DNA of 64,000 nt from contig NZ_JAPSKV010000005.1 in the NCBI RefSeq assembly GCF_031181385.1, positions 124,001 through 188,000 on the forward strand, given 5' to 3'. Within the stretch, counting starts at the first letter, position 1; every line of letters begins with the position of its first letter. The stretch comes from Fredinandcohnia onubensis (GTDB lineage: Bacteria > Bacillota > Bacilli > Bacillales > Bacillaceae_L). This document shows positions 25,328 to 34,220 of the stretch, piece after piece. Position numbers and translations under genes: made by a program. The notes beneath the pieces are model-generated. The model did not search any database. It was not told where the DNA came from and was given only the letters and a program-made list of their open reading frames with translations.

Positions 25328-26974
25328 TTATTTAAATGCCCCGCCTTGAACGGCTACCAGGCATGAACGACCAAATGTTTTGCCTGGATATGGGTTCCAT
25401 GTAGCAGGATGTTGCACATCCAGGAATAAAGTCCGCTCATCCGGAGTTAACCAAGGGCCCGTTACCTCACAGCCTTTTGGACCTGATGCAAATTGGAATG
25501 GATCTCCATACTTTTTCCCATCCGTCGGAACCATAAAGACACCACAGTTTTTATATTCTGCATACACATTATCCTCGGTAGCACTAAAATCCTCGACTAC
25601 CCAAAGATTTCCTTTACTATCAAAGTGAAGGTTATCCGGACAAGTAATTCCGCTCTGTTGACCTCCAGCAATAAATACTTCAAATGTAAACTTATCACTG
25701 CCATGATCACCATTTGCAGGAACGAAACGGTAAATTTGGCCATGGAAATTTCCGTGATTCGAGTTATTTGTTAGTGCTAAGAATACACTTCCGTCAATTG
25801 GATGAATCTCTACATCTTCTGGACGGTCTAACTTAGTCGCCCCTACAGCTGCAGCTGCTTCGCGCGTATAGGTTAGTACATCCGCTTGACTTGTAAAAAA
25901 CTTTTCCCCATCTTTTTCATAGTTTTGTAGTTTAGAATTTGTTTCATAATCTAATGCAATCCATGTTTGTTTGCCAAGGTCTGCTACGTACAATGTACCC
26001 TCTTCCAAAATATTAAAGTTTGCTTCTCGATTAGTTGGATTGAATTTCTTTTTACTTACAAATTTATAGAAACTTTCTCCGCGACTATCGTCACCCATAT
26101 AGACAACCACTCGGCCATCTTTTGTTTGTCCCATTGCAGCATTTTCATGTGCGAAACGTCCAAGAGCTGTGTGTTTGCGAACAGGTGCATCAATGTTAAA
26201 AGGATCAACCTCCATTACCCAGCCATAGTGCTCATCGGTAAAGTTTGGCCAGCCATAATCATCACCATATTCCGTGTTTTCCTCGCAAGAAAGAGCTGTA
26301 TTCCAAAGTGTGCGTCCACCACTACAGTTTCCAAGTGAACCTTCCACTACTTTCGCTCCTTTTACAGCAGAGCTTCCAGCTGCAGGTCCAGTCAATTGAA
26401 TAGGGGTAGTCCCATCCACACGTCGATTATATGTATCATCTTGGACTAATACCCATTTTCCTTTTTCCTTTTTTACATGGATAACAGAACCGCCAACAGA
26501 TTCTTTCTGCATCTTTAGAAAGGCTGGATATTGTGCAAGATTTTCTTTTTTGTATGTATCTGGATTAATTCCCAATATATTCATATAATTATCTGGTTCA
26601 GGGAACTCATGGTTAACCCAAATTAAACCTTCCTCCGAATTTGTACCGCCTTTTAGCGCGTCCATTGGAAAATAGACGGTAAGGTCAGCTGCGTCACCAA
26701 ACTTTTCCCCTCTCGAATTAATCACATCGCCGTAAGAAACGATAATATTATAGTTATATCCCTTTGGTAGGAGTAATTCATTTTCCCATGATCGATCAAT
26801 TTCTTTAAAAGGAACTGTCAGTGGTTTCCCCTTCCCAGTTGGTTTTCCATCCATTAAATGATTAGCTGTTGCTGCACTTGCTTTAGGAGCTAGCATTCCC
26901 AGTCCTGATGTTGCTGCCACCACTGCTGCTGTTCCACTACCCATATACGTTAAGAATTTACGTCGATCCATCAT
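25328..26974 (-). CDS. phoX: Secreted PhoX-family alkaline phosphatase with twin-arginine signal
   Basis: A 548-residue protein with a twin-arginine signal (DRRKFLTYMGSG followed by a hydrophobic stretch and an APKASA cleavage region). The body is DUF839/PhoX: GLIWVNHEFPEP, CSGGRTLWNTALSCEENTE, RFAHENAA, DRPEDVEIHPIDG and CPDNLHFDSKGNLWVVEDF. PhoX enzymes hydrolyse phosphomonoesters using Fe3+ and Ca2+ and are exported folded by Tat, which agrees with the tatA-tatC genes downstream. Expression under phosphate starvation through PhoP is expected from the family; I saw only loose TTTACA-like repeats upstream. GGAG lies 7 nt before the first ATG. Confidence 0.92.
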   Translation of the reverse strand: MMDRRKFLTYMGSGTAAVVAATSGLGMLAPKASAATANHLMDGKPTGKGKPLTVPFKEIDRSWENELLLPKGYNYNIIVSYGDVINSRGEKFGDAADLTVYFPMDALKGGTNSEEGLIWVNHEFPEPDNYMNILGINPDTYKKENLAQYPAFLKMQKESVGGSVIHVKKEKGKWVLVQDDTYNRRVDGTTPIQLTGPAAGSSAVKGAKVVEGSLGNCSGGRTLWNTALSCEENTEYGDDYGWPNFTDEHYGWVMEVDPFNIDAPVRKHTALGRFAHENAAMGQTKDGRVVVYMGDDSRGESFYKFVSKKKFNPTNREANFNILEEGTLYVADLGKQTWIALDYETNSKLQNYEKDGEKFFTSQADVLTYTREAAAAVGATKLDRPEDVEIHPIDGSVFLALTNNSNHGNFHGQIYRFVPANGDHGSDKFTFEVFIAGGQQSGITCPDNLHFDSKGNLWVVEDFSATEDNVYAEYKNCGVFMVPTDGKKYGDPFQFASGPKGCEVTGPWLTPDERTLFLDVQHPATWNPYPGKTFGRSCLVAVQGGAFK

Positions 26975-27279
26975 ATATTCGCTCCTTTTATTTTGAATCT
27001 AAAAGTTATTTACAACGCAATTATGCTTGTACATTTTTGAGATAGTATTAATGTGCATCGTGTTTTTTGTAAATGAGGCAAAACAGGAATAACGGCTGTT
27101 ATTTTTGGAATTAAATGTAAAACACTTGGGATTTAGTAGAAAAATAGGGATAGTATTTCGAGATTCTTTCTTAGGTTGATTCGAGGGAACTAGGTTTATT
27201 TTCAAAGTAAAAGTAAAACGACTCTCAATAAAATTTACACTCACGACACATTTAATGATTCATTCTACATCACGACTCT
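26975..27279. other. Intergenic region upstream of phoX
   Basis: About 300 bp with no credible gene. It must hold the phoX promoter. Short TTTACA and TTTTAC words occur on the minus strand, as in PhoP boxes, but their spacing is not regular enough for a firm call. Confidence 0.4.
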
Positions 27280-27284
27280 AAAAA

Positions 27285-27310
27285 AGGTACTCCCCAAAAG
27301 GAAAGTACCT
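27285..27310 (-). terminator. Terminator after bioB
   Basis: AGGTACT pairs with AGTACCT around a 12-nt loop, and on the minus strand TTTTTT follows. It is 9 bp past the bioB stop codon. Confidence 0.8.
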
Positions 27311-27318
27311 AATTCACC

Positions 27319-28332
27319 TTAATCAATTGTCATTTTTTCTTTATTTTGGGACAGTGTACCTTCCCAATCGATTTCAAAGCCGAGGTCTTTTAACATTTTG
27401 TGGTCAGCCGAGCCTTCTTGGCCAACAGTTGTGAGATAATCTCCTACAAAGATTGAGTTTGCAGCATAAAGGCCAAGTGGTTGAAGGCTTTGCAGATTTA
27501 CTTCTCTTCCTCCTGAGATGCGTATTTCCTTTGTTGGATTGATAAAGCGCATGAGGCACAGTACCTTCAGGCAATATCGTGGATTCAGTTCGTTTGTCCC
27601 CTCTAAAGGTGTTCCATCAATCGCATGCAAGAAATTGACCGGTATGGAATCGGCATCTAAGACACGTAAGCTTTTTGCCATATCCACAACATCTTGCATG
27701 GATTCTTTCATCCCCACAATTACTCCGGAACAAGGTGAGATTCCTTGCTCTTTAATGGTTTCCACGGTATTAACCCGATCTTGATAGGTATGTGAGGTTG
27801 TGATACATTCATGGTGATTTTCAGATGTATTAATGTTGTGATTATACCGATCAACACCCGCGTCTTTTAGTTTTTTTGCTTGATCCGATTTTAAGATACC
27901 TAGACAAGCACAAATTTTCAAATCATATTTTTCTTTGATTTCCTTTACGGCAGATACAACGTGGTCCACTTCCTTGTTACTTGGTCCGCGTCCACTTGCT
28001 ACGATACAATAGGTTCCAACTTGCATTTGATGAGCTTTTTCAGCCCCTTTTAAAATTTCTTCCTTATCCATCATTCGATATTTTTCAATCGGTGCAGTTG
28101 AAATACTAGATTGTGAGCAGTACCCGCAATTTTCCGGACATAGCCCAGATTTTGTATTAATAATCATATTTAACTTCACCTTATTACCATAGTAACGATG
28201 ACGGATCACGTAAGCACCATGTAGCAACTCTAATATTTCTTCATCTGGAGAGTTTAAGATATCTAATGCCTCATCATTCCTTAATTCATAGCCATCGATC
28301 ACCTTTAACGCTAATTGCTTCCATTTATTCAT
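27319..28332 (-). CDS. bioB: Biotin synthase
   Basis: A 337-residue radical SAM enzyme with the cluster-binding CPENCGYC motif (C65, C69, C72) and biotin synthase motifs YNHNINTSENHH and GGREVNLQSLQPLGLYAANSIF. It inserts sulfur into dethiobiotin, the last step of biotin synthesis. It follows bioY by 21 bp; no bioADFW genes are present, so the cell may import biotin or dethiobiotin, or hold the early genes elsewhere. Confidence 0.97.
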   Translation of the reverse strand: MNKWKQLALKVIDGYELRNDEALDILNSPDEEILELLHGAYVIRHRYYGNKVKLNMIINTKSGLCPENCGYCSQSSISTAPIEKYRMMDKEEILKGAEKAHQMQVGTYCIVASGRGPSNKEVDHVVSAVKEIKEKYDLKICACLGILKSDQAKKLKDAGVDRYNHNINTSENHHECITTSHTYQDRVNTVETIKEQGISPCSGVIVGMKESMQDVVDMAKSLRVLDADSIPVNFLHAIDGTPLEGTNELNPRYCLKVLCLMRFINPTKEIRISGGREVNLQSLQPLGLYAANSIFVGDYLTTVGQEGSADHKMLKDLGFEIDWEGTLSQNKEKMTID

Positions 28333-28353
28333 CTGTTTTCTCCCCCATTTTTT

Positions 28354-28953
28354 CTAATTAACCGATTTTTTCAAGTTCGCAAAATAACCCCGACTACCCA
28401 GTGTCCGTTCAAAGCGATGCGCAAATAACCCTGCTCCAATCGCAAGGACGATATCTTTTGGTAACGGGACAATCATCCACAACCATGCCATCGAATACGT
28501 AAATCCTTCTGGGGCCGCCGCCCATAATTGATAAGAAAAATACATCCAGTTCGTTCCGAAAAGATAATTAATGGACATCCCAATGAGGGAAGCAATGCCA
28601 TATGTATGAAGCGCCTTTTTCTTTTCGATCATGATTCCTGTTATATACGCCGTAAAAACAAATGAAACAATAAAACCAAAAGTCGGACTTAATAAATGAG
28701 TAAATCCTCCGCTAAACTTAGCAAACACAGGAACCCCTACTAAGCCTACAAATGCATACACACACATGCTAATCGCACCAAGACGACTACCTAAAATCGC
28801 CCCCGCCAAGATGGCGAAAAAGGTTTGCAACGTGATGGGCACACCGCCAACAACCATAAATGGCGCAATCGATGTAATGTTCGCCCCGATTGCCATTAAC
28901 GCCACAAACATTCCTACCAAACTAATATCAATCGTTGATAACTTCCTTTTCAA
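28354..28953 (-). CDS. bioY: Biotin transporter substrate-binding subunit BioY
   Basis: A 199-residue S-component protein with six hydrophobic helices and BioY motifs (GGVPITLQTFFAILAGAILG; GLVGVPVFAKFSGG; PTFGFIVSFVF). It captures biotin alone or with an ECF module. The start is a TTG at 28953 with GGAGG 8 nt upstream. The BirA-type operator and promoter upstream indicate biotin repression of bioY-bioB. Confidence 0.95.
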   Translation of the reverse strand: MKRKLSTIDISLVGMFVALMAIGANITSIAPFMVVGGVPITLQTFFAILAGAILGSRLGAISMCVYAFVGLVGVPVFAKFSGGFTHLLSPTFGFIVSFVFTAYITGIMIEKKKALHTYGIASLIGMSINYLFGTNWMYFSYQLWAAAPEGFTYSMAWLWMIVPLPKDIVLAIGAGLFAHRFERTLGSRGYFANLKKSVN

Positions 28954-28985
28954 TTCTTTAGCCTCCTTCTTTTATCTATATAATT

Positions 28986-29038
28986 AAAATAATGAGAAAA
29001 CGGTTTATTTGTCAACCTCTTTTTAATTTAAGTTAACA
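28986..29038 (-). promoter_or_regulatory. BirA operator overlapping the bioYB promoter
   Basis: On the minus strand TGTTAAC, 15 nt, GTTGACA (29038 to 29010) matches the bacillary BirA site TGTwAAC-N15-GTTwACA with one difference. The second half-site contains the -35 box TTGACA, followed 18 nt later by TATTTT. Bound holo-BirA would block the promoter. Confidence 0.8.
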
Positions 29039-29054
29039 TATAAAATATAAAAAT

Positions 29055-29079
29055 AGGAGTCTCTTAAGGTGAGACTCCT
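29055..29079 (-). terminator. Terminator after the subtilase gene
   Basis: A 9-bp perfect stem AGGAGTCTC/GAGACTCCT with a 7-nt loop; on the minus strand it is followed by ATTTTTAT. Confidence 0.75.
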
Positions 29080-29108
29080 TAAAAAATAGACATGCTACGG
29101 CAAATTAG

Positions 29109-30746
29109 TTAGTAAACTCTAAACGTTGTAGAACCGGTACTGCTTGAATATCCACTCTTTGAAGCAGTTGCATCTAATTTGTATGTTCCAGTTGCTGTGT
29201 AATAGTTTGTGCCAATTGACCAGGTTGCTACACCTGACGAATTGGTTGTTGCAGTTGATGTTACCGTTGTTCCATTTGGTCGTGTGATTTTAAAATTCAC
29301 AGATGCATTTGCAAGCGCAGCTCCATTTGAATCTTTTACTGTACTTGTGACATAAACGGTTTCTCCACGATAATAGTAGCTGTAGTTTGTCGATACAGTT
29401 GTAACTGTTTCAGTTGATGATGGTGGTGGAGGTGTAGTTCCGCCGCCTCCAGAAGCCGCTACAACCGCTGCATGAGCATCAACAATTCCATACCCGTATT
29501 GCGTAAAGCTACCAGCCTCTTGTGCTGTATCACGTAAAATTTGTCTAGCTTGTGAAACTGAAATATTCGGATTTGCCGCTCTAATTAATCCCGCTACCCC
29601 AGCCACATGTGGAGTCGCCATTGATGTACCTGATAAGGATGTATAGCGACTATTTGGATAGGTGCTGTAAATATTCGAGCCAGGTGCCATAAGCTCTAAG
29701 CCAGATCCATAGTTTGAAAAGCTTGAGCGTGTTCGGTTCGATGTTACCGACCCTACCGCAATTACACTACTATAAGCGGCTGGATACGAAATACTCGATG
29801 CCCCGTCATTACCAGAAGCTGCTACAACAATCGTTCCTTGTGAGGTTGCAGTTTGCACCGCCTCATCCATACTTTGATTATAGCCTCCCCCACCAAGAGA
29901 CATATTGATGACGTCTGCATCAATATTCGCTGCATATAAAATACCCTGTGTAATTCCATATAAAGAACCTGACCCATCATCACCGAGTACCTTCACTGGA
30001 ATAAGAGTTGCATTTTGCATAACTCCAGATACTGATCCATAGCTTGCAATCGTTCCAGCAACGTGAGTTCCATGGCCTTGAACATCCATCGTTGTTCCGT
30101 CGACGAAGCTTCTGCCTAAGCTCGTGTTCACAAAATTGGCTAGACTAGGATGGTTATGGTCGATTCCAGTATCCAACACGGCAATTTTTACAGCACTTGA
30201 CCCATTCGTTACTGTCCATGCTTGCGGAGCCTTAATCATGTCGTAATGCCATTTTTGATTTTGATGAACAGCTTGAATTGTTGCTGTTCCTTCAATGGCC
30301 ATCATCTTATAGTTTTCGGAAATATACCTAACTTTGAAACCAAGATCCATTAACTCTATACGCAATTCTTTTATTGCCATATTACTAGATTTGAACTGGT
30401 CCGGAGAGTATTTGACTAAGTAGACTAAGCCCATTTTCTCGACTACTTTTTTGTTAAAATTTTTATTTAGGAGTGGTTTGACTGAAGTATCTTCTACATG
30501 GAGAGTGTCTATGATTGAGAATCCTTTTGCTTTCAACGCATCATCCTGGCCTGTCAGACTATCTGCGCTCTGGATTGTGGAATCCGAATTGCCCTTTTGT
30601 TTTGGTTCCACTGAAACGATTAGTTCGCCTTCAACAAAGTCTTGGTTCCCCTTCCCCGCATTGTCAGGCTGTTCGGCAAAAGTTACACCTGCAAACATCG
30701 TTAAAACGAGTAAAAGCACAATCGCAAAACTGACTAATTTCTTCAT
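29109..30746 (-). CDS. Secreted S8 family serine peptidase (subtilisin-like) with C-terminal Ig-like domain
   Basis: A 545-residue preproprotein: signal peptide to about residue 24, an inhibitor-type propeptide to about 165, then the subtilase domain with the triad Asp192 (AVLDTGID), His225 (GHGTHVAG) and Ser375 (GTSMATPH), and the oxyanion Asn in AASGND. A PPPP linker near residue 440 leads to an Ig-like domain of about 90 residues (KDSNGAALANASVNF). The enzyme is an extracellular alkaline-type protease; the C-terminal domain may bind substrate or the wall. It stands alone with its own terminator. The gap upstream (30747-31150) holds no other gene. Confidence 0.95.
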   Translation of the reverse strand: MKKLVSFAIVLLLVLTMFAGVTFAEQPDNAGKGNQDFVEGELIVSVEPKQKGNSDSTIQSADSLTGQDDALKAKGFSIIDTLHVEDTSVKPLLNKNFNKKVVEKMGLVYLVKYSPDQFKSSNMAIKELRIELMDLGFKVRYISENYKMMAIEGTATIQAVHQNQKWHYDMIKAPQAWTVTNGSSAVKIAVLDTGIDHNHPSLANFVNTSLGRSFVDGTTMDVQGHGTHVAGTIASYGSVSGVMQNATLIPVKVLGDDGSGSLYGITQGILYAANIDADVINMSLGGGGYNQSMDEAVQTATSQGTIVVAASGNDGASSISYPAAYSSVIAVGSVTSNRTRSSFSNYGSGLELMAPGSNIYSTYPNSRYTSLSGTSMATPHVAGVAGLIRAANPNISVSQARQILRDTAQEAGSFTQYGYGIVDAHAAVVAASGGGGTTPPPPSSTETVTTVSTNYSYYYRGETVYVTSTVKDSNGAALANASVNFKITRPNGTTVTSTATTNSSGVATWSIGTNYYTATGTYKLDATASKSGYSSSTGSTTFRVY

Positions 30747-31150
30747 TTACATACCTCCGTTTTTAGTTTTGAAAAACAACTCGTATGATATAAGTCAGTG
30801 GCACGCTCCCTTCTATGTATCGTATATATACAGAAAAAAAGTAAAAAAAGTCGACTAGTTGATGACTTTTTCACTTTTGACTGTCAAGATTATGTATTCG
30901 GTGAAATCGATTGATGAGGAATTGTTGAGAAGATGTAAATTGCGTTTGACGTTTGTAAAAATTGAAATGTCCTCTGCCTCCATTACACTACAATTTTCCA
31001 GTTGTGACCGTCAATATCTTTTGTAATATTCAGTTATTTACTACTACAAAATAATTTCCATACCCAAAATGGACAAGCCAAAATATCTAATTTAACTAGT
31101 ATTATAGTCTTTCACATAGATTCACCGCTTTGGTGCGGTAATAGAAAAAA
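30747..31150. other. Intergenic region upstream of the subtilase gene
   Basis: Roughly 400 bp without a credible reading frame or repeat. It contains the promoter region of the protease. I see no firm regulatory element. Confidence 0.4.
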
Positions 31151-31151
31151 A

Positions 31152-31179
31152 TCAGGTACCTCCCGAAGGAAGCACCTGA
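31152..31179 (-). terminator. Strong terminator after the FAD/Rieske oxidoreductase gene
   Basis: TCAGGTACCTCC and GGAAGCACCTGA flank CGAA, which on the minus strand reads as a UUCG tetraloop. A run of T follows on that strand. Confidence 0.9.
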
Positions 31180-31183
31180 GTTT

Positions 31184-32749
31184 TTAATAACCTGAATCCT
31201 CTGATGTTAAGTTATCTAGCATTGTGTAATCGTATTGCTGTAGTGGCTTTTCTGCCGGCCCTTCTAAAACTTCACCCGTATAGGAGAAACGTGATCCGTG
31301 ACACGGGCAATCCCAGGATTTTTCACTATTATTCCAATGACATTCACAGCCAACATGGGTGCAAGTTGTATCAACAATGTATAGTTTCCCACTTTCGTCT
31401 TTGTAAGCCCCTTTTCGATGACCATTAATTGAAATGACTGCACCTTCCCCATTTGGAATATCATCCACATTTTTCTGAGGAATATCCATTTTTCCTTGTA
31501 CGAGATGCTTTACGACATCTGCATTTATCTTAAAGAAATTTTTCAAACTTGGATGTGCATAGAATCGAGCAGGGGAATACAGATCACGATAAGGATTATT
31601 ACGTTTCAATATAATATCCCTAAATAATAACGCAGCTACGGTACTGTTTGTCATACCCCACTTACGGAAACCAGTTGCGACTAGAATGTTTGGTTCACTG
31701 GTTGTTAATTCCCCGATATATGGAATTTTGTCCAGTGTCTCAAGATCTTGTGCGGACCAGTGGTATTTAATATCCTCTAATTCAAAAACCTGTTCACTAA
31801 AAATACGTAAGGAATTGTAATCTTCCTTTGTGTCGGTTCTTTCACCCGTTTGATGGCTTCCGCCTCCAAGGATAATGTACTCTTCGCCATTTGTTGAAAC
31901 AGAACGAATCGAACGAGTTGGCTTATCGACACTTAAATACATGCCACCCGGGTAACTCTCCTGTGCTTTAACGGCAACAGCGTATGAACGAGATGCTTTC
32001 ATTCTAGCCGAATAAAGCCCTGTCCCTTCATAAAATGGGAAATGAGAACACGCGAGGACGAAACCACCGGTTACACGTTTGTTATTACGAGTGAGTACGG
32101 TAGGTTTTTCCCCTGTTTCAACATTTACCGCTACCGTATGTTCAAAGATAAGTCCACCTTTTTCTTTAATGATTTTGACAAGGTGAGCTAAATATTTGAC
32201 TGGATGGAATTGTCCCTGATTTTTCATCACAATTGCGTTTTTTATCTCAATGTCAAAAGGAATACTGTTTACGAGACCACCATCAATTCCAATTTTTTTA
32301 TAGGCTTGTGCTTCGTTCTCAATCTTTTGTGCATACTCATCCGTAGTTGAGTAAAGATACGCATCCTGTTCCTTAAAATCACACTCAATTTGGTGCTCTT
32401 CTACTGTTTTTTTGACAAAATTCAATGCATCCGTGTTTGCTTCGTAGTAAAGCCTCGCTGTACTTCTTCCGAAATTTGTAATGAAGTCATCATAGATGAG
32501 GTCATGCTGTGCTGTAACTTTTGCAGTCGTGTGTCCGGAAGTACCATTGAGTAATTGATCCGCCTCTAATATGGCAACTTTCAATCCCTCGTTTACTAAG
32601 ACATACGCGGAGGTTATACCTGCAATCCCCCCACCTACAATCACAACATCTACCTCAAGGTCTTCCTCGAGAGGAGGAAACTCCGGAATGTCCACATCGG
32701 CTCTCCATAAAGGCTCGGGTGCTTCGGGAAGCTTTTTCTCATTTGCCAC
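31184..32749 (-). CDS. FAD-dependent oxidoreductase (DAO type) fused to a C-terminal Rieske [2Fe-2S] domain
   Basis: A 521-residue protein. The N-terminal part is a DadA/GlpD-like FAD domain (DVVIVGGGIAGITSAYVL dinucleotide fold, LNGTSGHTTAKVTAQHDLIY). The C-terminal 90 residues form a Rieske domain with CTHVGC and CPCHGSRF, giving the two Cys and two His cluster ligands. The fusion suggests electron transfer from an amine or hydroxyacid substrate through FAD to the iron-sulfur cluster. No signal peptide is present, so it acts in the cytoplasm or at the inner membrane face. It is a single gene with its own terminator; the substrate is unknown. Confidence 0.92.
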   Translation of the reverse strand: MANEKKLPEAPEPLWRADVDIPEFPPLEEDLEVDVVIVGGGIAGITSAYVLVNEGLKVAILEADQLLNGTSGHTTAKVTAQHDLIYDDFITNFGRSTARLYYEANTDALNFVKKTVEEHQIECDFKEQDAYLYSTTDEYAQKIENEAQAYKKIGIDGGLVNSIPFDIEIKNAIVMKNQGQFHPVKYLAHLVKIIKEKGGLIFEHTVAVNVETGEKPTVLTRNNKRVTGGFVLACSHFPFYEGTGLYSARMKASRSYAVAVKAQESYPGGMYLSVDKPTRSIRSVSTNGEEYIILGGGSHQTGERTDTKEDYNSLRIFSEQVFELEDIKYHWSAQDLETLDKIPYIGELTTSEPNILVATGFRKWGMTNSTVAALLFRDIILKRNNPYRDLYSPARFYAHPSLKNFFKINADVVKHLVQGKMDIPQKNVDDIPNGEGAVISINGHRKGAYKDESGKLYIVDTTCTHVGCECHWNNSEKSWDCPCHGSRFSYTGEVLEGPAEKPLQQYDYTMLDNLTSEDSGY

Positions 32750-32883
32750 AATAAACCCTCATTTCCTAAATAAGTAAGTTTGGGTTTAGGATTTCCAGTA
32801 ATTTGGGTATCATGCATGGGGTGGACGAAATTACGGGGGTTTTAAAGAAAATTGGGACAGTGCTGAAATTGTTTAGTTGTTGA

Positions 32884-33083
32884 TGAAGGGGATTCGGAGC
32901 GTTAATCCGTAGGGTTATCCTCTTCATACCACTTATAAAGGGGATTCGTTGATCTCTTCTGCGGAGTTTTCCTCTTCATACTGTTTATGAAGAGGATTCG
33001 CGGTTTTTTTCAGCGGAGTTTTCCTCTTCATTCCGCTTATGAAAGGGATTCGCCAATTTTTTCCGAATTGTTTTCCTCTTCAT
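32884..33083. repeat. Tandem 52-bp repeat array (4 units) with inverted ends
   Basis: Units start at 32884, 32936, 32988 and 33040 (the last shortened to 44 bp). Each starts with TGAAGRGGATTCG-like sequence and ends with TCCTCTTCAT; the first unit reads TGAAGGGGATTCGG. The ends are inverted copies of each other (GAAGAGGA/TCCTCTTC), so every unit and every junction can form a hairpin. The centre varies. It fills the gap between the Rieske gene and the ABC permease gene. Confidence 0.85.
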
Positions 33084-33090
33084 AAAAAAA

Positions 33091-33113
33091 TCACCCGCCC
33101 ACAGGACAGGTGA
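33091..33113 (-). terminator. Terminator after the ABC permease gene
   Basis: TCACC...GGTGA-type stem just beyond the permease stop; on the minus strand it is followed by TTTTTTT, which adjoins the tandem array. Confidence 0.7.
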
Positions 33114-33119
33114 ATTAAA

Positions 33120-34220
33120 CTAAGAGGTAACTTCCTTGTTTTTCACAACGCGTGATGTTAATAATGGAATCATAACGATAACCCCAATCATTACAACAAG
33201 CGCAACAATAGAATAAAGGACAGGGATTCCAAAGAGATTGATTGTGCTAAAATCATCAAAAAACGGCTCAACATTCATGTAATATATAAACGAAAATTGG
33301 AAGATATCCTCTACCCAATTAGGCAGTTGAAGTGTTTCTACCAAAAAGTATGGTATCGCAAAGATAGCACCATTTATGATAAGTGAAACCAAAGCATTTT
33401 TACACATAGACGAGATAAGCACAATCATAATGGCAAAACAACATGCACCGAACAAATGGAACCCTAATTGCAGTAAATGGTACTCTAGCATTGTAAAACT
33501 ATAAGGCGAAAAATAGTATTTAAAGGTATATTGGATGGACGATTCCCAGCCACTATTCCCATATTGAATAAGATTCCACGCAATGTTAAAAATCTCCCAT
33601 CCCACTACAACTATAACGGTATAAATTAAGGCTGCTCCAATTTTCGCACCTAGTAATGATCCTCTACCCTTTTTCGAACTAAGAATATAGTTGTCCACCC
33701 CCGTGCTATATTCCTGGGTGTACATACTAGAAAGCCCCACCAAAAGCATGGCTCCTGTGATGAATACGGAAAAAACGCTAGCATAATCGATAATTTCTTC
33801 CGGACCTTTGTTATAAGTGAAATAAGAGGTGTCAATCTCTTTTAGCATGGCTGTTTGAAGTTCGGTATTATATTTATTTTCACCTGCTAGCTCTTTAATT
33901 TTTTCCTGAGCATTCAATTCCACCTGATGACCATATGCAATATTTTCGTAAACTCCCATCAGGGTCCATTCATCTTCAGACAACCACTGATCGGTTTCCA
34001 TCATTTCGTCTTGCTTTTTCATTAACTCTTCATTACCCTTGGCAGCAACTTCAAGTTTTTCCTCAGTAACTTTCCCTTCCCAATCCTTATAGATTGCTCT
34101 TTCTTGATTGGCACCAGGATAATAGGTAAATCCCGTCGAAAAAACAATCAGCAAAAGGAACGCAACATACACCATTCTTTGCTTAAAAATTTTATATAAC
34201 TCAAATTTCAATAACTCCAT
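33120..34220 (-). CDS. ABC transporter permease (ABC-2 type)
   Basis: A 366-residue membrane protein. One helix lies near residues 15-33, a large outside loop rich in Lys and Glu follows (about 35-140), then five or more helices, as in ABC-2 exporters of the YxlG/YtrC kind. It follows the ATPase gene with no gap and closes the sigma-factor operon. It would form the membrane part of an exporter whose substrate is unknown; antimicrobial peptide or lipid export is usual for such pairs. Confidence 0.85.
   Translation of the reverse strand: MELLKFELYKIFKQRMVYVAFLLLIVFSTGFTYYPGANQERAIYKDWEGKVTEEKLEVAAKGNEELMKKQDEMMETDQWLSEDEWTLMGVYENIAYGHQVELNAQEKIKELAGENKYNTELQTAMLKEIDTSYFTYNKGPEEIIDYASVFSVFITGAMLLVGLSSMYTQEYSTGVDNYILSSKKGRGSLLGAKIGAALIYTVIVVVGWEIFNIAWNLIQYGNSGWESSIQYTFKYYFSPYSFTMLEYHLLQLGFHLFGACCFAIMIVLISSMCKNALVSLIINGAIFAIPYFLVETLQLPNWVEDIFQFSFIYYMNVEPFFDDFSTINLFGIPVLYSIVALVVMIGVIVMIPLLTSRVVKNKEVTS

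Noticed and set aside
26999-27244. 81-residue minus-strand frame upstream of phoX
   Set aside because: Ser/Asn/Lys-rich with no ribosome site and no recognisable pattern; it lies in the phoX promoter region and looks like chance in AT-rich DNA.
32884-33083. CRISPR array
   Set aside because: The conserved parts are the unit ends with inverted symmetry, only four units exist, the unit length is fixed at 52 and there are no cas genes.
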